Shown here: piece by piece, positions 41,282 to 53,000 of the stretch
How the letters are laid out: each line of letters begins with the position of its first letter
How positions within the stretch are numbered: position 1 is the stretch's first letter
DNA from: Cytidiella melzeri
Taxonomy: Eukaryota; Basidiomycota; Agaricomycetes; Polyporales; Irpicaceae
Direction: 5' to 3'
NCBI GenBank assembly: GCA_022592445.1
Contig: JABYQR010000133.1
Location: 1-64,000, forward strand
DNA: 64,000 bases
Made by a program: the position numbers and the translations under genes
Notes under the pieces: generated by a model
Seen by the model: the letters and a program-made list of their open reading frames with translations, nothing else
Databases searched by the model: none
Told to the model about the DNA's origin: nothing

Positions 41282-44200
41282 CTAAAGGCCTTTTCTCCGG
41301 AAGGCAGGAGTTGAGTCTTTTCCGTCTTCCCACAAGGATACGCGTCGTAGAGTTTCTGAAGGTAGCTTCTCAAAATTCTCATTAATTGGTCGGAAATTCA
41401 TTGCCAAGAATAGAGATGCAGCGATTGGTCGTGGAGCTCCTGGGTGTCGTCTGTGGAAATCCTTTACGGCTTCATCGGCATGAGTGACGTTGGTGGCTGG
41501 TTCCCAGGAATTTTCTGATTCTGGGTATCCTTTCCACTTAACACGGTACTGAAACTCCTTCTTTTGCCCGAAGATCCTTGAATCAAGAATCTGTTCTACC
41601 TCGTACTCCTCTTCTTCGTCTACCACAATCGGCTCAGGTTCAGGAAATTCCCGGTTAGGGACCAAACTTGCCGTCTTGGCTGGTCGCAACCTATCCACAT
41701 GGAACACCGGGTGACGCTTGTCCCGAATGGTAAGTTTAACCCGGTAATTCAAATCCCCAATCTTTTCTAAGATCTCATAGGGACCATCTCGTTTTGGTGC
41801 TAGCTTTGCCACCGGCTGTTCCTTGGGATGTTTTTCACGTTCCACGTAAACTTTGTCACCAACTTCAAACTGCGGAGCTTTTGCAACTCCATGATCGTAG
41901 AACCGTTTCATGCGTTCTGCCGTAAGTTGTAGCGCAGCTTTAGCATCTTCTTGGGCTTCTCGTAATGCTCGAAGACGTTCGTCTGCTGCGGGAACATTGG
42001 ACACTGGGTTCAAAGGCACCTGGAATTCCGGTAAATACCCATAGATCAGTTCGAAGGGAGCCTTCCCGGTGGACGAGTGTACTCGGCTATTAAGCGCAAA
42101 CTCCGCAATCGGTAACCAATCTACCCAGTCATCCTGTCTGAAGGAGCAGAACACTCGGAGATACTGTTCTATCTCTTGGTTCATACGTTCTGTTTTGCCG
42201 TCTGTCTGAGGGTGATACGCGGTGGACATGGACGACTTTACTCCGAGTGCATCGTAGATAGCACGAAGGAACTTGGACGCAAACACTGATCCACGGTCTG
42301 AGATCATCTGTCGAGGTACACCATGGAGTCGAAACACGTTTGCAATATAATCCTGCACGTGTTCGGGGGTTTTCATGCTTTCCCGTGATGGGTAACAGTG
42401 CACCTGCGCGGTTGTTTGATCAACTGCAACCGTGATGGAATCGTATCCTTTACATGGCGGCAGCTTGACAATAAAGTCTGTGGTGACGCTTTCCCATGGA
42501 GCATTGGGCGGCTCTAGTGGATTGAGTGGACCGCGTGGTGGAGCGGGGTATGTCTTCGTTCTTTGACAGGTGTCACATGTGTCTACATAATCATTGACAA
42601 AGCGTGTCATGCTGGGCCACCAGTAGTTCCGAGATAGCAGTTCCAGTGTCTTGTACCTGCCTGGATGTCCGGCGGCGGGTAAGTCATGATGTCTCCGAAC
42701 CAGTTCCTTTCGGATTTCGTCATCTTTAGGGACATAAACTTTTCCCCGGAACAATAACAGCCCGTTCTCCACGTTCCACTCTTCGAGTCCCCGACTAAGA
42801 AGACGAGGTCCAAGTTTCTTGACTTTGGCAAGTGCTTCTGCCACTTCAGTCTCTCGCAGAGAACATTCACGGATACGTTTTAACAGGTCTCTGTCTGGTT
42901 GTACGCTAGCTTGCCCCCGTTGAGAAGCAGCGGCTCGGAAGACCTCTGGTCCTAGGACTATTCGTGATAGATTATCTTCTTTGTCCTTGACCTCGTGTTG
43001 GCCTAGCCTGGACATAGAATCCGACTTTCCCATTGATTTTCCGGGCTTCGGAATGATTTCAAAGTTAAAACGTGAGAGGAACAACGACCAACGTGCTTGA
43101 CGGCGTGTCAAGTTACGAGCTGTCTTCCAGTACTCGAGGTTCTTGTGGTCAGAGAAGATAGGGAATTTCTCTGGTAGCCCTTCCAAGTAATGACGCCAGT
43201 CTTCAAGGGCTCGTACAATTGCCATGAGTTCTCGGTCGTAGATCTCATAGTTTCGTTCAGTCTCAGTCATGCCTTCAGACCGATAGGCTACTGGATGCCA
43301 CGTGCCGTCTTCGGCTTGTTGTTCCAATACCCCTCCCATTGCATACCCGGATGCATCCGTTTCCAAACGTGTGGGTCTATCAAAACTCCACATTGCCAAC
43401 ACCGGCGCTTCCACAAATTGTCGGCGGAGTTCATCAAACGCCGACTGTTCTTCAGGGCCCCATTTCCAAGGAACCTTGCCCGTGAGACGGTCTAAGGGCT
43501 TACATATTTTTCCGAAGTCTTTGATGAATCTCCGGTAGAAGTTTGCAAACCCACGGAATCGGCGAATATCGGAGACATTCTGCGGTACAGGCCACTCAGC
43601 CACTGCCTTTACTTTGACAGGGTCCATGCGTAACTGATTGTGACCAATGATAACACCAAGATATTCTGTCTCTGAACGCTCAAATTCGCATTTCTCCGGT
43701 TTAAGAAACAGATCATGTTGTCTGAGCCGTCTCAGAACTTCATGTACCACCTCGCGGTGTTCGGAGATCTCCTTGGAATAGATGAGGATATCATCTAGGT
43801 AGACGGTGACCTTGCCTTCAGCAATAAGATCAGCAAAGATGTCGTTCATCATGTTCTGGAATGTGGCCGGGGAATCGGTAAGACCAAAGAACATGACCGT
43901 AGGTTCAAACAGTCCTCGGTTGGTGACAAATGCAGCTTTGTGTTCATCGCCTTCCTTGATGCGGACATTATTGTACCCCCATCTGACGTCCAGCTTAGTG
44001 AAGAACTTAGCACCGCGCAATCTATCCATGAGTTCGGAGATTAACGGCAGTGGATACCTGTTTTTGATAGTGACTTCGTTCAACTTCCGGTAATCCTGCA
44101 CTGGGCGTAACTTTCCATCCTTTTTCTTGACAAAGAAGAAGGGTGACGCCATTGGGGATTTCGACGGTCGAATGTACCCTTTCTCTAGGTTCTCTCGGAT

Positions 44201-45235
44201 AAACTTATCAAGCTCTTCTTGCTCAGGGTGTGACAGCGGGTAAACCTTTGCATGGAATCCTTTTGCCTCCGGAACTAACTCAATTGCATGGTCGTACGAC
44301 TTGTGTTCTGGCAGTCGTTGAGATTCCGTTTCAGAGAAAATGTGAGCATGTTGACGATATTGTTCAGGTACCATCTCCTCAAAGGTTTTGACTGGTTTAA
44401 CCCGGTTCTCGACCTCAGCTAGTTCACTAGAGTATGTGTATCCCGCTAGAGTGAACAGGCGTTCGCCTTCCTGTACCATAGGTGTCGGACGTGTACGTAC
44501 AATGCGTCGGGGAGTTCCTTTTCCACCGAGCTGAGTAGTGGCCTGTGCCTGTAACTTCGGCAATTCGGCCCCATCCAAACTTCCTGAACCTTCCTTGGTT
44601 TCCTCGATGTCTTCTTCGGCCTCCTCCGTATCCACCGGCAAGTACGGAAGCTGTTCCACAACTTTCCGTAATCCCGGAGTTCTCTTCTTCCGTTTAGGCT
44701 CAGCTGTTCTCTTAGCTGCAGCCTCTCTCGCTTCATCAACCCGTTGCCTGGGTTTACATGCATCAGGACATCCATCCATCCTGATGATGCCTTCGTACCA
44801 ATCAATGGTGGGGTTATGATACCGCAACCAATCGATTCCTATAATTACGTCTTCGGGTCCAATATCAGTGACCGTGAAGATGGTCCTCTCCTCGTGGTCC
44901 CCTATCCTCATATTGAGAATGGCAACTTCGTCAATAGCCCCGTCTCGATTTGGGGTTCCGTCTATGTTGTACACCGGAATGGGTTGTTTCAACTTCCGGG
45001 TTCTGATACGATGCTCTCGAACAAACCGTTTATGAATGAATAGCGTCGAGGCTCCACTATCAATCATTGCTGCGACTTCTTTAGATCTCCGCACTCCTGA
45101 AACTGTGATGGGTACGTGAAAATGTTCCGATTCAGAACCAGTCTCTAATACATCAGACGCGAGTACGGAAAATCTATTGTTACATGGTATACGCGGGGCA
45201 CGTGCTTGTGCAGCTCGAATCACGGCCCGAATCAA
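41282..45235 (-). CDS. Gypsy Pol polyprotein with C-terminal chromodomain (1317 aa)
   Basis: In order: aspartic protease DSGAS (D59); RT with FTKLDVRWGYNNV, FFGLTDSPATFQ and catalytic YLDD (479-482); RNase H (LETDASGYAMGG); integrase with an HHCC zinc region (HHDLPAAGHPGR...CDTCQRTK) and the core acidic residues in TTDFIVK, ISDRGSVF and DGKTERMNQE; and a chromodomain (~1209-1265, YEVEQILDSR, YRVKWKGYPESENSWEP) whose aromatic cage residues (Y, W, W) are visible. Chromodomains tether integration to histone-H3K9-methylated heterochromatin. No stop or frameshift. There is no ATG at the beginning; the first codon is TTG, so Pol is presumably made by frameshift or fusion with Gag. Confidence 0.93.
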   Translation of the reverse strand: MIRAVIRAAQARAPRIPCNNRFSVLASDVLETGSESEHFHVPITVSGVRRSKEVAAMIDSGASTLFIHKRFVREHRIRTRKLKQPIPVYNIDGTPNRDGAIDEVAILNMRIGDHEERTIFTVTDIGPEDVIIGIDWLRYHNPTIDWYEGIIRMDGCPDACKPRQRVDEAREAAAKRTAEPKRKKRTPGLRKVVEQLPYLPVDTEEAEEDIEETKEGSGSLDGAELPKLQAQATTQLGGKGTPRRIVRTRPTPMVQEGERLFTLAGYTYSSELAEVENRVKPVKTFEEMVPEQYRQHAHIFSETESQRLPEHKSYDHAIELVPEAKGFHAKVYPLSHPEQEELDKFIRENLEKGYIRPSKSPMASPFFFVKKKDGKLRPVQDYRKLNEVTIKNRYPLPLISELMDRLRGAKFFTKLDVRWGYNNVRIKEGDEHKAAFVTNRGLFEPTVMFFGLTDSPATFQNMMNDIFADLIAEGKVTVYLDDILIYSKEISEHREVVHEVLRRLRQHDLFLKPEKCEFERSETEYLGVIIGHNQLRMDPVKVKAVAEWPVPQNVSDIRRFRGFANFYRRFIKDFGKICKPLDRLTGKVPWKWGPEEQSAFDELRRQFVEAPVLAMWSFDRPTRLETDASGYAMGGVLEQQAEDGTWHPVAYRSEGMTETERNYEIYDRELMAIVRALEDWRHYLEGLPEKFPIFSDHKNLEYWKTARNLTRRQARWSLFLSRFNFEIIPKPGKSMGKSDSMSRLGQHEVKDKEDNLSRIVLGPEVFRAAASQRGQASVQPDRDLLKRIRECSLRETEVAEALAKVKKLGPRLLSRGLEEWNVENGLLLFRGKVYVPKDDEIRKELVRRHHDLPAAGHPGRYKTLELLSRNYWWPSMTRFVNDYVDTCDTCQRTKTYPAPPRGPLNPLEPPNAPWESVTTDFIVKLPPCKGYDSITVAVDQTTAQVHCYPSRESMKTPEHVQDYIANVFRLHGVPRQMISDRGSVFASKFLRAIYDALGVKSSMSTAYHPQTDGKTERMNQEIEQYLRVFCSFRQDDWVDWLPIAEFALNSRVHSSTGKAPFELIYGYLPEFQVPLNPVSNVPAADERLRALREAQEDAKAALQLTAERMKRFYDHGVAKAPQFEVGDKVYVEREKHPKEQPVAKLAPKRDGPYEILEKIGDLNYRVKLTIRDKRHPVFHVDRLRPAKTASLVPNREFPEPEPIVVDEEEEYEVEQILDSRIFGQKKEFQYRVKWKGYPESENSWEPATNVTHADEAVKDFHRRHPGAPRPIAASLFLAMNFRPINENFEKLPSETLRRVSLWEDGKDSTPAFRRKGL

Positions 45236-45296
45236 AAACCCTCCTCAAGTCTCTTCTTGAGGTCGGCGTTCTCCGCCCTTAACTTCTCCAGTTCTC

Positions 45297-46291
45297 CTAG
45301 CAGGCTTTGAGTGTTACTTCCGACACTCCCGACGAGCTCGACGCTTCTTCCCTCTCAGGCTTCTTTTCTTCGGCCCGAGAAGAAGATACCTCTCCAGTGG
45401 TAGCAGCCACACGAGTCCTCGAGGTGGTGGGCGTGGGACTGCCGGTTTGGTGCACGTGCGTGCGATGTGACTGGGGTCGGTGGTAATCTCTTGACAGTTG
45501 TAACACCGCCGACCTTGTTGCATTTTGGAGGCATCGACCTCCATGGGAACTGGACCGTTGGAAGGACGGGGAACCGGAGTAAACCTGGGCTGAGACTGGG
45601 TGGGTCTCGACGTAGTTGACGGGGGAACAGACGGAGTTTTCTTTTCCGTTGTCTCCCTGATGCGGGCGTATGCGGCTGCCATTTTCAGGGACCTATCAAT
45701 CCAGCCTTGGTAATTGGCTGGAGGTGCTTCGGCCGTTGCCAGCCGCCCGTAGATGTATTCAGGGAGACCCTTTATGAACCGGATCTCCTTGTCTTTGTCG
45801 CTCAACCCGTTGATGCGACCCACGTATGACTGGAAGTCAGTGACGTATGTGCCGACATCCCGCGCGTTCTTTTCCTTCTTTTCAGCTCCACAGAGCTTCT
45901 CCAGTTCGCGAATGGCAGTATCCTCGGGCGTTGCATCGCCAAAGTACTTTTTGAGTTCAGTTTTGAACTTAGCCCACGTATCAAGATTGGCCGGCAGATC
46001 ACCGTTGTGGTCAGCCATGTGATCTGTGACTGGTATTGCCCATTGGGCAGCTTTCTCCGACAGACGGTAGATGGCCGTCAGGACCTTGGTTTTCTCGTCC
46101 GTGATACTGGCAGTCACCCAGTAAGCCTCACACTGGGACAGAAAACGTTCCAGGTCACGACCATGTTCGCCCTTGTATCTGTCGGGCTTGGAATCATTGT
46201 TGTTGACCGTAACCTGCGGTCTGGGCATTGCTTGCGCGACTGCAGCTACAATGGCTGCAACCAGGGCGGGATCAACCGCGGGTGTTGTCAT
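45297..46291 (-). CDS. Gypsy Gag (capsid and nucleocapsid), apparently frameshifted near its end
   Basis: From ATG 46291 (MTTPAVDPALVAAIVAAV). A retrotransposon-gag domain (~40-200: SKPDRYKGEHGRDLERFLSQ, ALAKL-type helices, WIDRSLKMAAAYARI) is followed by a Pro/Thr-rich linker and one Cys/His knuckle, CYNCQEITTDPSHIARTC, with CX2CX8HX4C spacing instead of CX4H. After the knuckle the natural-looking sequence moves to another frame (EEKKPEREEASSSSG) and then to a third with a leucine-zipper-like tail (ELEKLRAENADLKKRLEEGF, stop ~45242). That pattern suggests indels or unusual recoding. Confidence 0.65.
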
Positions 46292-46379
46292 TGTGGTGGG
46301 AGTGGGGGAAACGGTTTCAGGAGTAGTGATGGGGTCAGGAATAATGGGGGTGACGTCTGGTGGAGTCGGTGGGTTTTCC

Positions 46380-47330
46380 GGTACAACTAAACTGGTATCA
46401 CTTCGACTTCTTCAGGAACTCCGACAATCAACGGTATCTGACTGTTATCGCAGGCTACGTATCCACGGTATCGTTGTCCTTCTCTGAAATGACGGGATAC
46501 TACAAACTTTTGATTTCGATTTGGACACGGTTGTTGTTCGCAGATTTCAATATACGCGTGGTCCTCTTCGTTATCGTGACAATCCTGAAGATCGTCGGGA
46601 TCGAAGACGTGGAAACGGTTATCGCACTCAATGATTGCTGTCTACTACAGAGGAAGTTTCTCAAAGTATCCTCCGTCCGCTACAAAAGCAACTCGACTCG
46701 TAACCTCCGTCAACCTCTTGCGCAATTACGTGAAGTTGATCTGTCCCACTGATTGCAAGCCCCAGTTCAGTGCTTTGAGCTGGGCAGGCGTGCGCGTGGA
46801 GAGTACTTCCTCCGTGTGTTCTGTGAGGTACAGAAGTTTGTCGTTGAGTAACAGGACTGATCTAACCTGTGAGTCGTTGCGGTCGCGAGTGAGTTCGATC
46901 AGGATCTTGAGGCGTCTGGTAGTGGCCTCATCTTCGGCTTGAGGATGCCGACTTGGTCCTTGATGGAAAACTTGTGGAAATCGAGCGTCACAGGTTTTTG
47001 TGCGTCTGGGCGAGGTGGCGGGGGTGCCTGGGAGACGCGGTCCTTGAGAGACGGTTTCTCAATTCGCTCCGCGAGGGTTTGCGCGCGTTCTGTGCGTGCA
47101 CGTTCCTTGATGGACTCGTTGTCACGAGCAAACTTTTCGTGGTCGAAGGCAGGAAGCCTGGTGCCCAGGGGATGGTAGTGAGGGCGGCGTGAGACGTAGG
47201 ATACGATGGCTTCAAGATCCTTTTCTGTGTAGAGACGAGGACGTCCGTGCTCGCGTAGTTCTCGACGAGCCTCAAAGAAGGACTCGGGTATGCGGCGACG
47301 AATGCGTACGTCCTTGGGCACTATAACCAC
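46380..47330 (-). CDS. Gypsy 5' open region, additional Gag-like ORF(s)
   Basis: A 143-codon frame (47330-46899; PKDVRIRRRIPESFFEARRE...) rich in Arg/Glu/Lys continues in a second frame (~46940-46750, RRLKILIELTRDRND...LNDKLLYLTEHTEE) and a third (~46640-46387, FHVFDPDDLQDC...QKFVVSRHFREGQRYRGY...EEVEVIPV). All have ordinary protein composition and run in the gag direction, but no ATG begins the first. They probably represent one upstream coding region broken by indels or spliced. Family not recognised. Confidence 0.4.
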
Positions 47331-47468
47331 GAATGAGATGTAGGATCAAAGGTTCGGGCCAATACAACGTACTGGTAAACCGGGGGGACTAAACTTTTAT
47401 AAACTTTGGGGAAAGGGAATTTATGCGGTTGCGCGACGTCCAGGCGAGCGTACGGAGATTCTACCTAA

Positions 47469-47962
47469 TGTCAAGAACACAACCAAACTCTTATGAAGAG
47501 CGAGGAAGTGACGACGGGGAAGGAACGACGAGCGAACTCGCGTGGACGATGACGAAAGGGGTAATGATGATGAAAAGGGGGAGAGACGACGACGAGGGAG
47601 CAGCTAACGATGAGCTAAAGACCAGGATATATTAGCACAGTGGTGAGACTAGTACAAGGTGAACGTCACCTAAAGACCAGGAGGTAGAATCTGAGGTCTT
47701 TAGGGAGCTACAGGGTGGGTTTATATACATCTCAGACAAGGACCCCTGGTACCGGGTCTGTACTCCTAACACTGCCGTGGGAACATATGGTGTGCTATGG
47801 TGCGATGTTCTACAATGTTCCACAATGTTCCAGCACCTTCTATGATCATGTGACCAGTCTGTCACATGCACTTGATCACATGCAGTAGCCATGTACCATC
47901 GATAAGATAAGATAAAGAAATTAAAAGGAAAAGAAAGGGAAAAAGTGTGCATGTTCGTGACA
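47469..47962 (-). repeat. Gypsy 5' LTR (494 bp)
   Basis: Same length as the left LTR, with two differences seen by eye. Followed by CACAA and resumed LINE ORF2. Confidence 0.9.
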
Positions 47963-47967
47963 CACAA

Positions 47968-49885
47968 GCGCAATCTGCGGATTGGCTTCTCCTCGAAGTC
48001 ACCGACATCCGCAAGGCTCGGGTGGCCTGCTACGTCAATCGCAGGTGGGCTGGATCCAACCCGCGCACACGCCACGACATAATCTCCCATCCTCACCTCC
48101 TATGCTTCTCTCTCTCCTTTGGCCATGAGGAGCGCTTCTTCCTCAACGTCTACAGTCACCCAGACACGCACGATGCTACTCATGCTCTCCTAGCCGCACG
48201 CCGCCTCCCATCATTCACACTGGTAGCAGGCGACTTCAATCTCCACCACATGCTTTGGGAGACGGGACGTCGAGATGAGCGCCATGCGCAAGACATTATC
48301 GACTTTATGCCGGACATTGGTGTATCCCTGTTGAACGCACCGGATGTCCATACACATTTCCCGCATCGGCGCGGATTTGCGCCCTCGGTAATTGATCTTG
48401 CGTGGATTGATTCCGCGATGAGCAACCATCCCCTCACAGCTCTTACAGTCGACGCTGATATGCGTATGGGTTCGGACCATGCCATCCTAGCCATAGACAT
48501 CCCCACTGTGCCAGAGCACATAGCTTTCCCGCGCATTAGCCCCAACTCAGATGCAGAAACGGAGTTCATTCTCAACATTCTGGACGCTGCACACTCGCGC
48601 GTCAACGACTCTCTTTCATCTTCTGAAGATATTGAACGATCGCTGACCCTCTTTTTCAATTCAATTCAGGAAGCCTTCGATAAACATGCGACCAAACCAC
48701 GCATTTCGAGTCACTCAAAGCCATGGTGGAACGAGGAGTGCCGCGAGGCACTCAGGATATTCCGCTACTCAGGTACACAGGAGGACCGTTGGGCCTTCTT
48801 TCGAGCGGTACGAAAGGCCAAACGCCTGCACTTTGACAGCGTCATCGCAGACATGGCGGCGAAGAAGCGTGTATGGGATCTCACTGCCTGGACCAAGCCG
48901 CGTCCCATCTCAACGATGTCCCACATCAAGGGGAGCGACGGAACAACCATCTCCTCCTTCGACGACTTCGTCAGGGGATGCGCAAATCAGTTCTACTCAG
49001 CTCAGGATCGACAAGTCGACTTGTCTATCGTCGAGGTTTTAGAGCAACGAGACGAGCAACCCTTTCCCCCCTTCTCTCGACAGGAACTGAAGGAGTGCCT
49101 CGCAACAACTTCTTCACAATCGGCACCGGGCCCAGACCACCTGACCTGGTCAATGATCAAAAACCTCGTGGCTGATCACGAAATCGAAGCATACATTATG
49201 TCGGTTTTTAACGCATGCATCACTAATGGTTATTGGCCCACACAGTTTAAATCTTCCATCACGGTCGTCATCCCAAAGCCCAAGAAGACGGACTACTCGG
49301 TGCTGAAGGCATACCGCCCAATTGTTCTTTTAAGCTGCCTGGGCAAACTCATGGAGAAGATGATCGCCAATCGCATGCAATATGATTGCGTGCGATTCCA
49401 ACTCCTGCACCCTTCGCAATGTGGAGGGGTTCGCCATCATTCTACAGACGACGCAGGCCTCCTCCTCGCGCATCACCTTCGGGCTGCGCGAGCAGCCGGT
49501 TTGCACTCATCGTGTCTCGCTATGGACATAGCGCAATTTTTTCCTTCTATCAACCATCGGTTGCTGATCGCCATCCTTCGACGTCTAGGGTTCCACTCTT
49601 CGCTGTGCGAATTAGTGGCCGCCTACCTCTCCAACCGCACTACCCAGTTCCGGTGGGCAGAGAGATTGTCTGGCCCGGTGAACTGCACCGTTGGCGTAGG
49701 CCAGGGCTCCTGCCTCTCCCCCCCTTTTTCAGCACTAGCCATCACACCCGCACTTTTTGCCATCTCCAAGTTATTGCCCACTCCATCCTCCATCCTCCGC
49801 CTCTTGTTATTGTTTTTCGTCGACGACGGCACCCTCGCTATTTCATCTGACTCTCTCGGAACGAACGTCTTCATTTTGAAAAACC
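47968..49885 (+). CDS. LINE ORF2, second piece (endonuclease core and most of RT)
   Basis: Continues in frame from 40776. The endonuclease finishes with VAGDFNLHHMLWE, VIDLAWIDS and MGSDHAILAIDI (catalytic Asp and His). After a linker with HSKPWWNEECREALR, typical of fungal LINEs, the RT domain shows SAPGPDHLTWSMIKN, ITVVIPKPKK, YRPIVLLSCLGKLMEKM, SCLAMDIAQFFPSINH, GVGQGSCLSPPFSAL and FVDDGTLAIS (catalytic FVDD). Cut by Copia-4 after FILKN. The frame is free of stops. Confidence 0.9.
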
Positions 49886-50059
49886 TTTTAACAAGGTATC
49901 AGGAGAGTTGAGAGCGTTGAGAGAGCAGACTGAGGTGGTGGTCACACAGAGAGTTGGGGATCAAAAGCGATAGCAGTGCATTGATCAAAGTAAGTCTTAT
50001 ATACGGTAACTACGGCGCTAAGCGCGCGCTAAGTAGTACGAAGTCAGAATAGTTAAACA
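49886..50059 (-). repeat. Copia-4 3' LTR (174 bp)
   Basis: In the sense direction it starts TGTTTAACTATTC and ends CCTTGTTAAAA, so the ends are TG...AA. The near-palindromic TTTAAC/GTTAAA tips and the AAACC duplication fix the limits. Confidence 0.85.
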
Positions 50060-50066
50060 CTCCCCT

Positions 50067-53000
50067 TCAAGCCTGAACATGAAGTAGTTCATTGAAGTGC
50101 TTGAGTTTTTCGAGAGGTAGTGCTTTAGTAAGAGTATCAGCACGTTGATCGGCAGAAGGTACGTGGTGCACAGTGATGTACCCTTTAGTTACACGATCGC
50201 TGATAAAGTTCTTGCGAATGTTAAAGTGTTTAGTACGTTGAGAGTGTTGTTCCTCGGGGGAACGAACAATCGCAAGAGTTGACGCACTGTCGGTATATAG
50301 TTTGACAGGGTCCATAGTGCAGTTAAGTATTTCATCTATGAGGCTCTTCAAATAGATGGCCTCTGTAGACGCATGAGCAAGTGCGTACAGTTCGGCTTCG
50401 GTGACCGATAAAGTTACAAGTGAACCGCGCTTACTTGACCAAGAGATAAGCGAGTCGTTGTATGTGAAAGTATAGCCCATTATTGGTTTATTGCCGTACG
50501 TAGTCATACCATCAGAGTCGGCATAACCTACGAGTGAAGTAGAAGTAGGGTTGGCTTGGTTTCCTAGGACAAGCCAGTAGTCGCACGTTCCCTTGAGGTA
50601 AAGGTAACACTGTTTAGCTGCAGCGTAGTGTTCCTTAGCAGGGTCAGATAAGTATCGTGCTAGTTGACCAGTGCAATAAGCAATGTCTGGTCGAGTACTG
50701 TCGGCGACGTAGCGTAAGCCACCAACAAGAGACATGTAGTGTGTAATGGCGTCAGCGTCCTGACGTGGTTCGGTCACAGCACGGGGGGCTAAGTTGTGCT
50801 CGTGTACCATTGGTGTACGGCGTGAATGTTCGTGGTCAAAGTTGTATCGCTTAAGTATGTTCAGGATATAATCCCTTTGACGAAGCTTGATAATGCCTGC
50901 GGCTTTATCATAAGCAACTTCCATGCCAAGCATCCAGTGGATAGTTCCACCGTTAGTAAGTTCGACATGTTGTCTGAGTGCGATCTCAAATTTTTCGGCA
51001 ACAGTAGTAGTGATAGTGCCAAGAGTAATGTCATCGACATGGACAGCAAGTAGAAGTATAAGTTTATCACCTCGATAGAGGTAGAAGACTGCATTGTCGA
51101 ATTCACAACGCTTCAGTCCAAGTGCGAAGAGTATGTCGCATAGTACTTTGTACCAACGACGTCCGGCTTGCTTAAGGCCGTAGATAGTCTTCCGAAGTTT
51201 AAGTACCCAGCCAGGTGGCAGGTTCGGAAGTAAGTCACCAGGAGGTGGACGAAGATAAAGGTCTTCATTGTCGTGGATGTTACCGTATAAGTATGCGGAC
51301 TTGATATCGAGCTGAGTAATCTCAAAGTGTAGTGAAGCCGCGAGAGTAAGTACAAATCGTAGTGAACTCATACGCGCAACAGGTGCGAATAAGTCATTCG
51401 AGTAGTAATCAATGCCGTCACGCTGGGAGTATCCTTGCGCAACAAGTCTTGACTTGAGTTTAGTGACTTTGCCGTGTTCGTATTTTGTTTTGTAGACAAA
51501 GCGCGAACCAGTGATGTTCGCATTTGGCGGCGGGATACAGTATTCCCAAGTGCCAAGTTGTTCGAGGGTATCAACCTCAGTTTTCATCGACTTGAGCCAG
51601 TCAATTTTGAGTGGGTGGTTAAGTACGTCTTTGTAAGTAACTGGATCACCGACGTCTTCAGCGTAGTATGCGTTGAATTCAGTCAAGTAGAAGGCAATGT
51701 TTGTATCGACTTCATCATAGTTTAAGCCTCGAGCTTTGCGCGAAGGCTTAGGCTCTCTAGTAGTACGTCTAGGACCAGAAGGGTCAGGCTCATCGATGTC
51801 CATGGGTTCAACATGAGGATTCTCCTCGAGTTGAAGTTGTTTTTCAAGAGTAGGTTGTTCGATATTTGGTTCTTTCTCCCCTTCAATTTGTGCCGTAGAG
51901 TCAACAAATTGCAAGTTTCGTTCGACGCCTACGCGTGTTCCGAAGTAAACGTAGTGGCCTTTGGAATATTCAGCAAAGCCTATCCAAACGGCGCGCTTGC
52001 CTTTTGGCGCGAGTTTATTGGTTCGGTATTTGTCGTATACGATACACGGTTGACCAAACTTTTGAAGCGCATCAAGGTTCGCTTCAGTACCATAGCGTTT
52101 AAAGTAAGGAGTTTTGTATTGAAGAGGAGCACGAGGAGTGCGATTATAGAGATAAACTGCATGAAGCGCAGCGTACCACCATAACCGGTTCGGTAAAGCA
52201 GCTGTGTGTAGGTTTACACGAACCAAGTTCATAATAGTCTGGTGTGTGCGCTCAGCAACACCATTTTGTGCAGGAGTATCGTGCACAGTAAGCCGGGGTA
52301 TAGTACCTTGTGACTTCAAGTAGTTTGTCATATTTGCACCAGTGAATACGCCATTGTTGTCAGATTGAAGAATCTTGACGCGAATATTGTATTGCGTAAG
52401 AAGCTCAGTAGAGAAGATAACCCATTGAGTGAAGGCATCATCTTTAGTTTTTAATGGCGCAAGTGTTAACCATCGAGTTGAGTCGTCGACAATAGTCAAC
52501 CAGTACAGATAATGACCAGTAATCGACGCAGTGGGTAGTGGCCCAAAGATGTCGATATGAAAGTGATCACCGAAGGAAGTAGCCAACGGCGAAGTACGAG
52601 CTTTGGGGACTGGAGTACGATGAATATTATTCAAGATACAGTCCTCGCACGGAGTTTCTGTGCGGTCAGTGATATGAGTAGTAATGATAAGTTTGGACGT
52701 TTCAAGTAGTTTGTTTATCTGGAAATAACTGATGTGACCGAGTTTTTTATGAAGTTCAAGCATCGTTATACCAGACTTATGCACGCTTGCTAAAGAAGTC
52801 ACGCGAGTAGAGTTGAGTGAATACAAATCGTGTATTTTTCGTATCACAGCTACACAAGACGCGTTCGAGTCATATATAGTACAAGTATTTGAAAAGAAAG
52901 TAAAGCGATAGTCAGCGTCCAATTTTGAAACACTGATAAGCGTAAAGGGTAGTTGTGAGTTATAGTAGACATTCTTTAGCATAAGTTGATTATGCGTACC

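Larger units (their letters stand above)
40777..47962 (-). mobile_element. Full-length Ty3/gypsy chromodomain element (chromovirus)
   Basis: Two 494-bp LTRs, target duplication CACAA (40772-40776, 47963-47967), gag region and a long pol on the minus strand, purine tract AGGAGGGGGG close to the 3' LTR (41271-41285). The LTRs differ at only two positions by eye (CAAGGGAGC/CGAGGGAGC and AACAATGAG/AACGATGAG). Inserted in LINE ORF2 in the opposite direction. The primer-binding site (TTAGGTAGAATCTCC next to the 5' LTR) does not match a tRNA end I recognise. Confidence 0.93.
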
